DNA of 64,000 bases, taken from contig NZ_FVZE01000001.1 of assembly GCF_900168325.1 (NCBI RefSeq), forward strand, positions 868,001 to 932,000. The letters run 5' to 3'. The position numbers and the translations under genes were made by a program. Positions within the stretch are counted from its first letter, which is position 1, and every line of letters begins with the position of its first letter. Shown here piece after piece: positions 16,137 through 24,536 of this stretch. The stretch comes from Novosphingobium mathurense. GTDB lineage: Bacteria > Pseudomonadota > Alphaproteobacteria > Sphingomonadales > Sphingomonadaceae. The notes under the pieces were generated by a model. That model was not told where the DNA came from. It was given only the letters and a program-made list of their open reading frames with translations, and did no database searches.

Positions 16137-16970
16137 TTAGCGCGAAGTCGGAAAATCGATCCGCACGAGCGGCTTGAACCCGGCAAGGTCGGCCTTCGCC
16201 GTCTTCGGCGGCTCGGCGTCCGAGGCCGTGTCTGCAGAATCTGCCTTTTCGGCATCAGCCTTGTCATGCTTGCGCCCTTCGTCGGAAAACTCGATGCGCA
16301 CGGCCGGCCGGAACGTGTCGAGCTTGCCGCCGCGAACGCCGACAACCGGCAGGGAACCGCGCCCCGGCTTGCTGTCGGGCTGGACCGACCGGATCATCAC
16401 TTCGCCACGCGAAATGCGCTGGAGCCTCGTTCCGCTCGCCGCGCGTGCCGATTGGTTTGAAGGTTCTGCAACGGCAGCAACTTCAGGCACGGCTGCCTGC
16501 GCCTGGATATCGTGCGCCCCCGTGAGCGTGCGCGCCGCAACTTGCGCTGCAAAGTCCGCCTCGTGCCTTTCGGCCAAGAGGTTCGAGCGCATCAGGCGTG
16601 CCATGTTGGCCTGATACATCGCATTCTTCGGATCGACCGCAAGCGCTTCGGAAAAGAAGCGATGCGCCTGTTCGAACTGGCCGAGCCGCACATAGGCGAC
16701 GCCCATGCCGTTGGCAGCAGGGCCAATCTCGTCTCCGGCTGCGAGCGCCTTCTGGAACTCCTCGATCGCCTGCCCGGTCCGCCCCGCAGCCAGATGCGCC
16801 CGCCCCTCGGCCACCGCTGCGACAGCACTGTCGGCATCCGCGGTACGCACCTGGACTTCCGGCTTGGCATCGTGGCGCAGGCCAAAGAATTCGAGCGCCC
16901 GCCCGCACCCGCTCAGCGACATCGCCATCAGTACGACGCAAGCGATGCGCGTTCCCGTCTTGCTTGACAT
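16137..16970 (-). CDS. tadD: TPR-containing lipoprotein, TadD-like
   Basis: 277 residues. A lipoprotein-type signal ends in MSLSGCGRALEFFGLRH (Cys near residue 22). Tetratricopeptide-like helices follow (about 55-140: AAVAEGRAHLAAGRTGQAIEEF, GPAANGMGVAYVRLGQFEQAHRFF). The C-terminal half is a low-complexity region ending with two similar segments (FRPAVRIEF and FKPLVRIDF), which is unusual for TadD. Family members are pilotins/assembly factors for the tad secretin. It starts one base after the tadC stop. Confidence 0.8.
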   Translation of the reverse strand: MSSKTGTRIACVVLMAMSLSGCGRALEFFGLRHDAKPEVQVRTADADSAVAAVAEGRAHLAAGRTGQAIEEFQKALAAGDEIGPAANGMGVAYVRLGQFEQAHRFFSEALAVDPKNAMYQANMARLMRSNLLAERHEADFAAQVAARTLTGAHDIQAQAAVPEVAAVAEPSNQSARAASGTRLQRISRGEVMIRSVQPDSKPGRGSLPVVGVRGGKLDTFRPAVRIEFSDEGRKHDKADAEKADSADTASDAEPPKTAKADLAGFKPLVRIDFPTSR

Positions 16971-16971
16971 G

Positions 16972-17943
16972 TCAGCCCCCTGTCATTGTTGGAAGGAGAA
17001 TTCGCACGACCCGGATGGCCGCCGGCAGCATCAGCGTGCCGATCATCGTCGGCAGCATGCAGGCCACCAGCGGAATTGAGATGAGAACCGGAATGCGATG
17101 TGCCTTTTCCTCGGCACGCATCCGGCGCTTTTCGCGCATTTCCGAGGCATAGACGCGGAGGGTCGTCGCAATGCTCGTACCCAGCTTGTCGGACTGGATC
17201 AGCAGCGTTGCAAAGGACGCAATTTCATCGATCCGCGCCATCGCGGCCATGTTGCGCAGCGCGGACTCGCGCGTGGCGCCGGCACGCAGTTGCAGCGTCG
17301 TGGTCACAAGCAAACGTGAAACCAGCGGATGCGAGCTCACCATTTCGCGCCCGACGCGGTCGAACGCGGCCTCAAGCCCCAACCCCGCCTCAACGCAGAC
17401 CAGCATCAGGTCCAGCGCATCGGGAAAGCCGTTCAGCACTTCCCGCCGGCGCGATGCCGCGCGTGCGCGGACGTAGATATTGGGAACATAGAGCCCCATG
17501 ACGGCACAAAACGTGCCAATGAAATAGAGCTTCATGTAGCTGACGTCACTGCCCGAGAGCAGCAAGGCTCCGATCAGCGCGGTCGGCAGGACAATCACCA
17601 GCACCAGTCGCACCAGCGTATAGACGCGCGCCGCAGCGGGAGATTCGAAGCCTGCCGCCTGCATCTGCTCGGTCAAGGCATCGGACTTGGTATCGCTGAG
17701 ATTGAGCCCTGCCTTCTCGATCCGCATCACGAGGCGCGACCAGGCATCCTCGCTGGAACGGCGCAAGCTGGAAGCCGATTGCGAACTCACGCTTTCCCGC
17801 CCGATCACTTCGAGCTTCGTGCGAACCCGGGAGCGCTTCGATGTGGCGAGCATGACGGCCAGCGTCACACCGACCACGAGCGCGAAGATCAGCAGCAACA
17901 GGAAGTTGCGGATCAGGGCGTTGTTGGCGACGAATTCGACCAT
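16972..17943 (-). CDS. tadC: Tad pilus inner-membrane platform protein TadC
   Basis: 323 residues with a T2SS-F (GspF-like) domain in the C-terminal half (about 160-310), including VCVEAGLGLEAAFDRVGREM and ATLLIQSDKLGTSIATTLR motifs, and membrane helices near 15-33, 105-150 and 285-310. Together with TadB it forms the platform on which the CpaF ATPase drives pilus assembly. It lies directly after tadB (one-base gap), and its paralogue is the adjacent gene, as usual. Confidence 0.92.
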   Translation of the reverse strand: MVEFVANNALIRNFLLLLIFALVVGVTLAVMLATSKRSRVRTKLEVIGRESVSSQSASSLRRSSEDAWSRLVMRIEKAGLNLSDTKSDALTEQMQAAGFESPAAARVYTLVRLVLVIVLPTALIGALLLSGSDVSYMKLYFIGTFCAVMGLYVPNIYVRARAASRRREVLNGFPDALDLMLVCVEAGLGLEAAFDRVGREMVSSHPLVSRLLVTTTLQLRAGATRESALRNMAAMARIDEIASFATLLIQSDKLGTSIATTLRVYASEMREKRRMRAEEKAHRIPVLISIPLVACMLPTMIGTLMLPAAIRVVRILLPTMTGG

Positions 17944-17944
17944 G

Positions 17945-18946
17945 TTACACCTTCAGGTCCGTCAGGCGCCGAATGGCATATACGCCTATGCAGTACAGGA
18001 CGAAGAGCGCGGGAAAACCGACAACGAAGATCGAGTCCTGGGCAACGTCGAGATAGAACTTCGGGTTGACCAGGAACATGCTGAGCAAGGTGAAGACAGG
18101 CAGGACGGTCAGCATCCAGCCGGTCATGCGGCCTTCCGAGCTCAAGGCGCGGACCTTCAGGTAAAGCGCCGCACGCTCACGGATGACCTTGGACAGGTTG
18201 TCGAGAATTTCAGCCAGGTTGCCGCCCGTCTCGCTCTGGACCGAGACGCACACCACGAACATGCGGATGTCCTCAAGATCCCAGCGCTCGGCCATGGCCG
18301 CAAACGCGTCATTAAGCTCGGCCCCATAGGCCACTTCGTCCGACACAAGTCCGAATTCGGTGCCGACCGGATCGGGCATTTCCTCGGTGATGATGCCGAC
18401 TGCCGAGCCAATCGGATGCCCCGAGCGCAGCGAGCGCGAGAAAATGTCGAGAGCCACCGGGAACTGCTCTTCCATCCGCTTGCGGCGCTTTTCGGCCTTG
18501 CGGCTGATCAGCATGATCGGCAGCGCAATGGTCGCCCCCAGGCACAGGACCACGGCAAGCTGGACTACGCCCAGGGTGATCGTGATGCGAAGGATGAAAA
18601 GGACAAGCAGCATCAGGCACAGCGATGCGAAGAAGGCAATGACCATGCGCAGCAGGATCTGCTTCGCCTCGGTCCGTATTGCCGCCATCATCACCATGCG
18701 CACGAAATTGACGTACTTGCGTTCGAACCAGCCGGCGTCCGGCGAAAGATGCGGGGGCGCGTTCTTCAGCAGGGAGTAGGCCACCGCCTCGCGCGAGAGG
18801 CCCGCTCGCAACATTCGCAGACGTTCGTTGATGCCGGAGCGCTCCGATCGCCGCTCCCAGGCAAATCGCAGGAAGATCTGCGAAATAAGGAAGACGGCGA
18901 TGAATGCCGCGAGCAGGACGAAGAGTCTGACGAAGAGGGCCGTCAT
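17945..18946 (-). CDS. tadB: Tad pilus inner-membrane platform protein TadB
   Basis: 333 residues from ATG 18946 ([20 protein letters not shown]), which overlaps the cpaF stop by 4 bases; a much longer open frame upstream is only the shadow of cpaF. Membrane helices are visible near 5-23, 100-150 and at the C-terminus. The GspF domain contains PVALDIFSRSLRSGHPIGSAV and VSVQSETGGNLAEILDNLSKVIRER, the typical TadB signature. Confidence 0.92.
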   Translation of the reverse strand: MTALFVRLFVLLAAFIAVFLISQIFLRFAWERRSERSGINERLRMLRAGLSREAVAYSLLKNAPPHLSPDAGWFERKYVNFVRMVMMAAIRTEAKQILLRMVIAFFASLCLMLLVLFILRITITLGVVQLAVVLCLGATIALPIMLISRKAEKRRKRMEEQFPVALDIFSRSLRSGHPIGSAVGIITEEMPDPVGTEFGLVSDEVAYGAELNDAFAAMAERWDLEDIRMFVVCVSVQSETGGNLAEILDNLSKVIRERAALYLKVRALSSEGRMTGWMLTVLPVFTLLSMFLVNPKFYLDVAQDSIFVVGFPALFVLYCIGVYAIRRLTDLKV

Positions 18947-20334
18947 GACGGGTCGAACGCAGCAGAGTGGCGGAACAGTTCGGGATCGAGGTGGATGCCC
19001 TGCTCGGCCAGTTGGCCCGCAAACTTCGGCCGGATACCCGTTGCCTCGAAATGGCCGATGACATTGCCGGCATCGTCGCGTCCGGACATCTTGAAGCGGA
19101 AGATCTCCTGCATGGTGATCGTGTCGCCTTCCATTCCGGTGATCTCGCTGAGCGAGAGCATCTTGCGCTTGCCGTCCGACAGTCGCCCGATCTGGATCAC
19201 GACGTTGATCGCCGCCGCGATCTGGCCGCGGATCGAGCGGGCGGAAATATCGATGCCGCTCATGCCGACCATCTGCTCGATACGCGAAAGCGCATCGCGC
19301 GGGGTGTTGGCGTGGATCGTCGTCATCGAACCGTCGTGACCGGTATTCATCGCCTGCAGCATGTCGAAGGCTTCTCCGGCGCGACATTCGCCAAGGATGA
19401 TGCGGTCCGGACGCATACGCAGGGCGTTCTTGACGAGCTCGCGCTGCGTAACTTCACCCTTGCCTTCGATGTTAGCCGGCCGCGTCTCGAGCCTGGCAAC
19501 GTGCTCCTGCTGAAGCTGGAGTTCCGCCGAGTCCTCGATGGTGACGATACGTTCGCGCTCATCGATGAACGAGGACAGTGCATTGAGCATCGTCGTCTTG
19601 CCCGAGCCGGTGCCGCCGGAAATGATGATGTTGCGTCGGCCCAGCACGATCCCGCGCATCACCTCGGCGACCTGCGGGACGATGCTGCCGATCTCGACCA
19701 TGCGCTCCATGCTGATCGGCTTCTTGGAGAACTTGCGGATCGAGAGCAGCGCGCCATCGATGGCCAGCGGCGGGACGATCGCATTGACGCGCGAGCCATC
19801 CTGAAGGCGGGCATCGACGAAGGGCGAAGACTCATCGATGCGACGGCCGACCGCACTCACGATCTTCTGGATGATCCTGAGCAGGTGGCGCCCATCCTGA
19901 AAGCGCGTGGTCACTTTCTCAAGGACGCCGAAGCGCTCGACAAAAACCGAATCCGGACCGTTCACGAGGATATCGTTGACGGTCTCGTCCTTGAGCAGCG
20001 GCTCAAGGGGGCCAAGGCCGAGAAGTTCGTCGAGAACCTCCTCGCACAGCGTCAGGCGCTCGGCCCGGTTCAGCATCTCGCTGCGCTGCTCGAGAATCTC
20101 GGCGACTATGACCGAGATCTCGTTGGCAATCGTCTCGCGCGACATCTTTTCGAGAGCCGCGAGGTTGATTTGGTCGAGCAACTGGCGATGGATCTCGATC
20201 TTGAGATCGAGCTGGCGCGATACCGCCCGCTGTTCCGGTTCGAAGAGAGGTGCCGGCGTCAGCTTGTCGAGCGACATCCTCGGTGCCGCGCTTGGCGGAT
20301 CCTGAACTTCCGGCGTTCTGCGAAGCTGCCACAT
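18943..20334 (-). CDS. cpaF: Secretion ATPase CpaF/TadA
   Basis: 463 residues. The GspE/VirB11-type ATPase domain has Walker [14 protein letters not shown] (around residue 240), the Asp box ([12 protein letters not shown]), Walker B and flanking [21 protein letters not shown], and the His box [13 protein letters not shown]. An N-terminal helical domain (about 40-130) precedes it. This is the single cytoplasmic motor for Flp pilus assembly and probably retraction. Three bases separate it from cpaE. Confidence 0.96.
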   Translation of the reverse strand: MWQLRRTPEVQDPPSAAPRMSLDKLTPAPLFEPEQRAVSRQLDLKIEIHRQLLDQINLAALEKMSRETIANEISVIVAEILEQRSEMLNRAERLTLCEEVLDELLGLGPLEPLLKDETVNDILVNGPDSVFVERFGVLEKVTTRFQDGRHLLRIIQKIVSAVGRRIDESSPFVDARLQDGSRVNAIVPPLAIDGALLSIRKFSKKPISMERMVEIGSIVPQVAEVMRGIVLGRRNIIISGGTGSGKTTMLNALSSFIDERERIVTIEDSAELQLQQEHVARLETRPANIEGKGEVTQRELVKNALRMRPDRIILGECRAGEAFDMLQAMNTGHDGSMTTIHANTPRDALSRIEQMVGMSGIDISARSIRGQIAAAINVVIQIGRLSDGKRKMLSLSEITGMEGDTITMQEIFRFKMSGRDDAGNVIGHFEATGIRPKFAGQLAEQGIHLDPELFRHSAAFDPS

Positions 20335-20336
20335 GG

Positions 20337-21536
20337 TCAGTCCTCCCTCTTGAGACTGCTGTCTCTCAGCAGCTGACCGAGCTTGCGAACGTCAGCCATG
20401 AACTTGCTCTTTCGGTGAACGGCACTCGCCAGCATTCCCTGGTCCTGCGACGTGCTGACAAGAGGCGATTCCAGCGCAACCTTGCCCAGAACCCGGTGAT
20501 TGAGCGTGCGGGAAACGTCATCTAGGTCGATGGTCTTGAACAGGCGGTTCTCGACCCGGTTGACTACGATCTCGACGGCGGAACTCTCGATCCCGACCGA
20601 GGCGAACAGCTCCAGCCGGCGACGCGCCTGACGCAGGCTGGCGATCGAGAGCTCACACACGAGGATGATCGAGTTCGCCGCAAGAGCCGCGGACAAAGTC
20701 CAGTTCGTCCAGTTGGCCGGAAGATCCAGCACGACGTAGCCGAAGCGCTGGCGCAAAAGATGGATTACGCGCAGCAACTGGTCGATATCCACCGATTCCA
20801 GCGGCAGGATGGCATCGGGCGCAGTGACTACGGACAGGCCGCCGCCCGCTTCGCCGATTGTCGAAGTCAGCAGGTCGTCGTCGAGACGGTCGCCGGCTTC
20901 GAGCAGATCGTTGAGGCTACCCCGGGGATTGACGCCAAGGTAGATGCCGACGTTGCCGAACTGCAGGTCGAGGTCGACGATGACTGCCCCCGCGTCACCC
21001 GCATGCTCGGCGAGATCCGAAGCGAGGTGCGTCGCAATCGATGTCGCGCCGCAACCACCGATGGAACGCGCCACTGCCACCAGCGGGGCCAGCTTCTGCG
21101 CCGACCGGGGCCGCGTATCGCGCCTCACCGAGGCTTCGAGCACCACCTGCATGAGTTCTTCGGGTTCGAGGGGAAGCGACACGACATCGCTCACGCCCTG
21201 ACGTACCAGCGTCCGCACCAGCGAGACGCTGGCATCGCCGATCGCAGCGATCAGCGGAATGTGGGAATAGTGCTCGCGAAGCGAAGACAGCCGCCGCATC
21301 GATCCTGCGTCGCGCGGATCGACTTCCGCGACGATCTGGGTGGCATCGCCGATCACCGCATCGGGCACCTGCTCGGCCGGGTCGAGTTCATGCGCACGCA
21401 CCCCTGCCGGAAACTTGCCCCCGACCGCGGCACTGAAAGCGGAGATGTAAGGTCCGCTGGCAATGACGAGGATGTCGGTGTCGCTCTTCAACGTGCCTTC
21501 CCTTATCGATTGGGCGAGTTGTTCATGAATTCCCAT
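20337..21536 (-). CDS. cpaE: Pilus assembly protein CpaE/TadZ (ParA-like, atypical Walker A)
   Basis: 399 residues from the ATG at 21536, which has a GGTGA ribosome-binding site; a GTG at 21545 is an alternative. The N-terminal third is a receiver-like domain (about 20-130) and the rest is a MinD/ParA-type ATPase (about 140-380). The deviant Walker A reads ARSIGGCGATSIATHLA, lacking both the signature and the catalytic lysine of active ParA proteins. VIVDLDLQFGN is the Walker A-prime-like strand. TadZ proteins act as polar localisation hubs for Tad machines. Confidence 0.92.
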   Translation of the reverse strand: MGIHEQLAQSIREGTLKSDTDILVIASGPYISAFSAAVGGKFPAGVRAHELDPAEQVPDAVIGDATQIVAEVDPRDAGSMRRLSSLREHYSHIPLIAAIGDASVSLVRTLVRQGVSDVVSLPLEPEELMQVVLEASVRRDTRPRSAQKLAPLVAVARSIGGCGATSIATHLASDLAEHAGDAGAVIVDLDLQFGNVGIYLGVNPRGSLNDLLEAGDRLDDDLLTSTIGEAGGGLSVVTAPDAILPLESVDIDQLLRVIHLLRQRFGYVVLDLPANWTNWTLSAALAANSIILVCELSIASLRQARRRLELFASVGIESSAVEIVVNRVENRLFKTIDLDDVSRTLNHRVLGKVALESPLVSTSQDQGMLASAVHRKSKFMADVRKLGQLLRDSSLKRED

Positions 21537-21545
21537 TGAGGTCAC

Positions 21546-22166
21546 CTAGTTGGACACTGTTCCGCTGCCATCTTCCATGGTCAAAGCGTACGCGAATGAA
21601 GGTAGAGGTACCGAAACCTGAAACAGCAGCGTGGTCAGCGGCGTATATGTCATGTTGCGCAGGCTGACGGTCGTCAGCGGGGCAACGTCCGGACCATTGG
21701 GATCGCCGGAGAAGCCGAGACCGGACCAGGCATAAGTCACCACCACGTTGCTTGCGGTGATATCGCTGTCGATCTGCGCCATGCGCGTGACGAGCCGCCC
21801 AAATGCCGCGTTATCGGCCGTCAGCGGGAAGTTGCAGGTACCACCGCTGGCGCAGGTGCACGAAGCCGTCGTGCCGTTGCTCTGACAGGTAACTCCGGGG
21901 AAGGCCGTCTGGTCGACGACCGTACCCTGGGGGACACCGCCGGAAACGGCGAAACTATACGTTTTCAGGCCGCTCGCGACCATGTCGGTGGCGACAGCCC
22001 AGCGCGCGCCGGTTTGCGTCGCCTTTTCCGCCTGATTGATGTTCCAGGCATAGAGGCCGACATCTATGGTTCCGATCAGCGCGATCAGCAGGATCGGCAA
22101 GACAAGCGCAAACTCTGCCGCACTGGCACCGTTCTGGTCGCGGACAAGTTCGAGGAGACGCTTCAT
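21546..22166 (-). CDS. TadE/TadF-like pseudopilin (206 aa)
   Basis: From ATG 22166 the protein begins MKRLLELVRDQNGASAAEFALVLPILL, a class of prepilin signal with cleavage expected after Gly13 and a Glu at mature position +5, then a single hydrophobic helix. The remaining periplasmic part contains a Cys-rich stretch (VTCQSNGTTASCTCASGGTC) and is otherwise poorly conserved. It overlaps the previous pseudopilin gene by 4 bases. It is one of three such proteins in tandem; minor pseudopilins of this kind prime pilus assembly. Confidence 0.88.
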   Translation of the reverse strand: MKRLLELVRDQNGASAAEFALVLPILLIALIGTIDVGLYAWNINQAEKATQTGARWAVATDMVASGLKTYSFAVSGGVPQGTVVDQTAFPGVTCQSNGTTASCTCASGGTCNFPLTADNAAFGRLVTRMAQIDSDITASNVVVTYAWSGLGFSGDPNGPDVAPLTTVSLRNMTYTPLTTLLFQVSVPLPSFAYALTMEDGSGTVSN

Positions 22167-22648
22167 AGTCCCATCACCGGGCTTTGCGCGGAAGCCTTCA
22201 GCCTCCACCCTGTCGTCACCAGTCCGAGAGTCCCGAACAGTGAGGGATAGGCGACGTCGGCGCTGATCTTCACTCTGGGCGCATTCCCACCGACGCTGGC
22301 ATAGATACCCTGCTGGCTGGATGAGCAGTCGACGGCAATCGTTACGTCCGCATTCGCCCAGCCATACACAGCGGCCGTGCCACCGGATATCTGTCCCGTC
22401 CGGGCCAGATTCTTCACCGCTGTGGCATCGCCACCGAAGGTTCCTGCACAATCGTACTGGCTGAAGGGCAAACGACCGGCATAACGGGCGGCGTCACGAA
22501 CGCCCTTCACCACGCGGTGTTCGCACATGATGTAGTACGCGCCTTCGAACGTCCCGAAGATCAGCAGCAGGACCAAGGGCAGGATCAGTGCCATCTCGGC
22601 TGCTGCTGCACCGGATTGGTTCCGCAAGATGGCGTGAACACCGGACAT
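22163..22648 (-). CDS. tadE: TadE-like pseudopilin (161 aa)
   Basis: The ATG at 22648 has a GGTGA site 7 bases upstream; a GTG at 22654 is an alternative that would overlap the preceding stop. The N-terminus contains RNQSGAAAAEMALILPLVLLL: prepilin-type cleavage after the Gly, a Glu at +5, and a hydrophobic helix, followed by a small periplasmic domain with two Cys. PF07811-type TadE. Confidence 0.9.
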   Translation of the reverse strand: MSGVHAILRNQSGAAAAEMALILPLVLLLIFGTFEGAYYIMCEHRVVKGVRDAARYAGRLPFSQYDCAGTFGGDATAVKNLARTGQISGGTAAVYGWANADVTIAVDCSSSQQGIYASVGGNAPRVKISADVAYPSLFGTLGLVTTGWRLKASAQSPVMGL

Positions 22649-22650
22649 CG

Positions 22651-24210
22651 TCACTTCACCAGATAGGGAACGTCGCGACGAATCTGCTGCGCCGCCGTGC
22701 TCCCTCCTCCGCCAAGCTGAGTCGCTCGCACGATCTCAACGTAGACGTCGCTCTTCTCGGTGTACTTCGATCCACCCGTTCCACGGGTCGCTGATGGTTC
22801 GACCAGGAATACGTCAACCCACGACTGAACATGGACGCCCGAAGTCGAACCGGTAATCCCTTCAGCCTGACAATTGATTACGGCGACGGAGATGAGGCGA
22901 CGGTCCGGAGCCGATCCGTTCACCGGGATTCCGGGCGGTTGGCAATAAGGTTGCGGCCGCGAGACGATCGCACCGTCACTCTGGTTCTGCAACCGGCTCG
23001 CCGCATTATCGGCTTCGTATTTGTAGACCTGATAGCGCGTGGGCGTCGACGTCCCGAAGGTTCCCGAAATGCTGAAAGTGGTCGGATCGTAATTCGTGGA
23101 ATTGGTCTTGAAATAGGCGTTACGATCCCAATTGCCGTCGCCGATAATTCCGCCGCTGCAAGAACCGGTCAGGCTGATCGCGTGACACATATCCCGCGGA
23201 TAGCCCATGGGCGACGTGTTCGAGATTTGCGTAGCGGTCAATGGTGTGGTGGCAGAGGTCGGCCTGTAAGGACGCGGCGCTTCGACCCAACCATTGCCGC
23301 CGCCGTTGGCAATCCCGCAATTGCCCGCTCCGCCCTTGTGCATCAGGTCCTTGCGGCTGTTGGCAGAAGGCGGGCAAAGGCTGTTTCCGACGCCGCAGGC
23401 CTGGTTCAGGCCGTTGTCGTAAATGTCGAAGCGCGTGTTCAGGGCGTCGAGAACGCTGACCTGTTCACCCGGCTTCGTGGTAACGTCGTCGACACCTACG
23501 CAGTCTCCGGGAATTTCGACACGCCCGAGCGTCTGCGCCGTCGCCTGTGCACCGTTCCCGGCGTTCGTCTGGAGATATCCGAAGTTACCCGGTCCGTAAT
23601 TGCCACCGCCGTCATTGGCGATCAGCCGCATTCCCATGCCGATATAGTTCGACACGGTGAACGTCGGATCGGTTGATTCCGCCGGATTGCACATGAAGAC
23701 GGGCGGCACCTTGCAGATCGAAGATCCCAGCCCCGCCAGAGCGCTGGCATTGAGCGAGCCGCTCAACAGGCCCGTGACCGGCGTCAGTGCATAATCGACG
23801 GTCCTGACGTCAACGTCGACCTCGATGAAATGCGCGTTTGCGTCGCTTGTGGCGGCGGTGGTTGCATTCCTGTCCTGCCAGAACCGGACGCTGCCGGTCG
23901 CATCGCAGGCTGTCTCAGAAGGAATGGAAATCGTGTGCGTGGTGCTGGCCAGAAGCGTCGTATTGGTGACGAGTGAGATGGCCGCAGTCGCCGCGCGCGA
24001 GCAGGCGCCAGTCTTTCCGTCCAGCTGCGACGCCCCTGCCAGAGCGGCCTGGTCGGCACCGTTCTGCAATTCGCTGTCCATCGTCGAGAGCCGCGCGTAG
24101 TCGAACCCGACCCCCGCGACCGCGATCAATCCCATCAAGGCAAGGGCATATGTCGCCGCAACCGCGCCGTTTTCATCCTCTTTCAGAGTTCGGAAAACAT
24201 CGCGCTTCAT
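22651..24210 (-). CDS. tadG: TadG-like pilus assembly protein (519 aa)
   Basis: 519 residues. The N-terminus (DENGAVAATYALALMGLIAVAG) resembles a TadE/TadG membrane segment, but the residue at +5 after the Gly is Thr instead of Glu. Then a TadG-type stretch (YARLSTMDSELQNGADQAALAGASQLDG) and a long periplasmic region with scattered Cys residues, likely disulfide-rich. No clear MIDAS motif of a von Willebrand A domain is visible. It lies between the small lipoprotein gene and tadE. Confidence 0.87.
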   Translation of the reverse strand: MKRDVFRTLKEDENGAVAATYALALMGLIAVAGVGFDYARLSTMDSELQNGADQAALAGASQLDGKTGACSRAATAAISLVTNTTLLASTTHTISIPSETACDATGSVRFWQDRNATTAATSDANAHFIEVDVDVRTVDYALTPVTGLLSGSLNASALAGLGSSICKVPPVFMCNPAESTDPTFTVSNYIGMGMRLIANDGGGNYGPGNFGYLQTNAGNGAQATAQTLGRVEIPGDCVGVDDVTTKPGEQVSVLDALNTRFDIYDNGLNQACGVGNSLCPPSANSRKDLMHKGGAGNCGIANGGGNGWVEAPRPYRPTSATTPLTATQISNTSPMGYPRDMCHAISLTGSCSGGIIGDGNWDRNAYFKTNSTNYDPTTFSISGTFGTSTPTRYQVYKYEADNAASRLQNQSDGAIVSRPQPYCQPPGIPVNGSAPDRRLISVAVINCQAEGITGSTSGVHVQSWVDVFLVEPSATRGTGGSKYTEKSDVYVEIVRATQLGGGGSTAAQQIRRDVPYLVK

Positions 24211-24230
24211 GGCTGCGTGCCCTTCCCCCG

Positions 24231-24536
24231 TCAGTTCGATCCGCCGCCTGACGACATACTCTTGGTAGTCGTCATACGTTCGGGCTTCTTGACCTTGTCC
24301 TCGCGATAACGTTCCACCGCATCGGCGGCGTGATCGCCCGAGGATTCGGGGATTGCTGTCTCGTAATGCGGGTCCGGATCGATGACCTGCGCCATCATCG
24401 TCTGGCGATTGGCTTCACCGAAGTTATCCGGACCACCCATGTATGGCGGTGTGTCGGTCGTTGCGCAGGCCGAAAGCCCGACAGCAAGGACGAGCGCTGC
24501 GGCGAGGCCCGGCAGCCGGGATTTCTCAATATTCAT
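24231..24536 (-). CDS. Small lipoprotein in the CpaD position of the tad locus
   Basis: 101 residues from ATG 24536, with a lipoprotein signal ending LAVGLSACATTD (Cys24). The mature part is charged and low in predicted structure (DPDPHYETAIPESSGDHA, then Lys/Arg/Glu-rich, then a Ser-Gly tail). It overlaps the cpaC end by 11 bases. In many alphaproteobacterial loci this slot holds CpaD, a much longer lipoprotein; this may be a reduced counterpart acting as secretin pilotin, but I cannot show homology. Confidence 0.75.
   Translation of the reverse strand: MNIEKSRLPGLAAALVLAVGLSACATTDTPPYMGGPDNFGEANRQTMMAQVIDPDPHYETAIPESSGDHAADAVERYREDKVKKPERMTTTKSMSSGGGSN

Noticed and set aside
17687..20376. 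Long plus-strand open frames (550 and 469 codons) opposite tadB and cpaF
   Set aside because: They are rich in Arg, Asp and His, have no family motifs, and mirror well-conserved minus-strand genes in GC-rich DNA.
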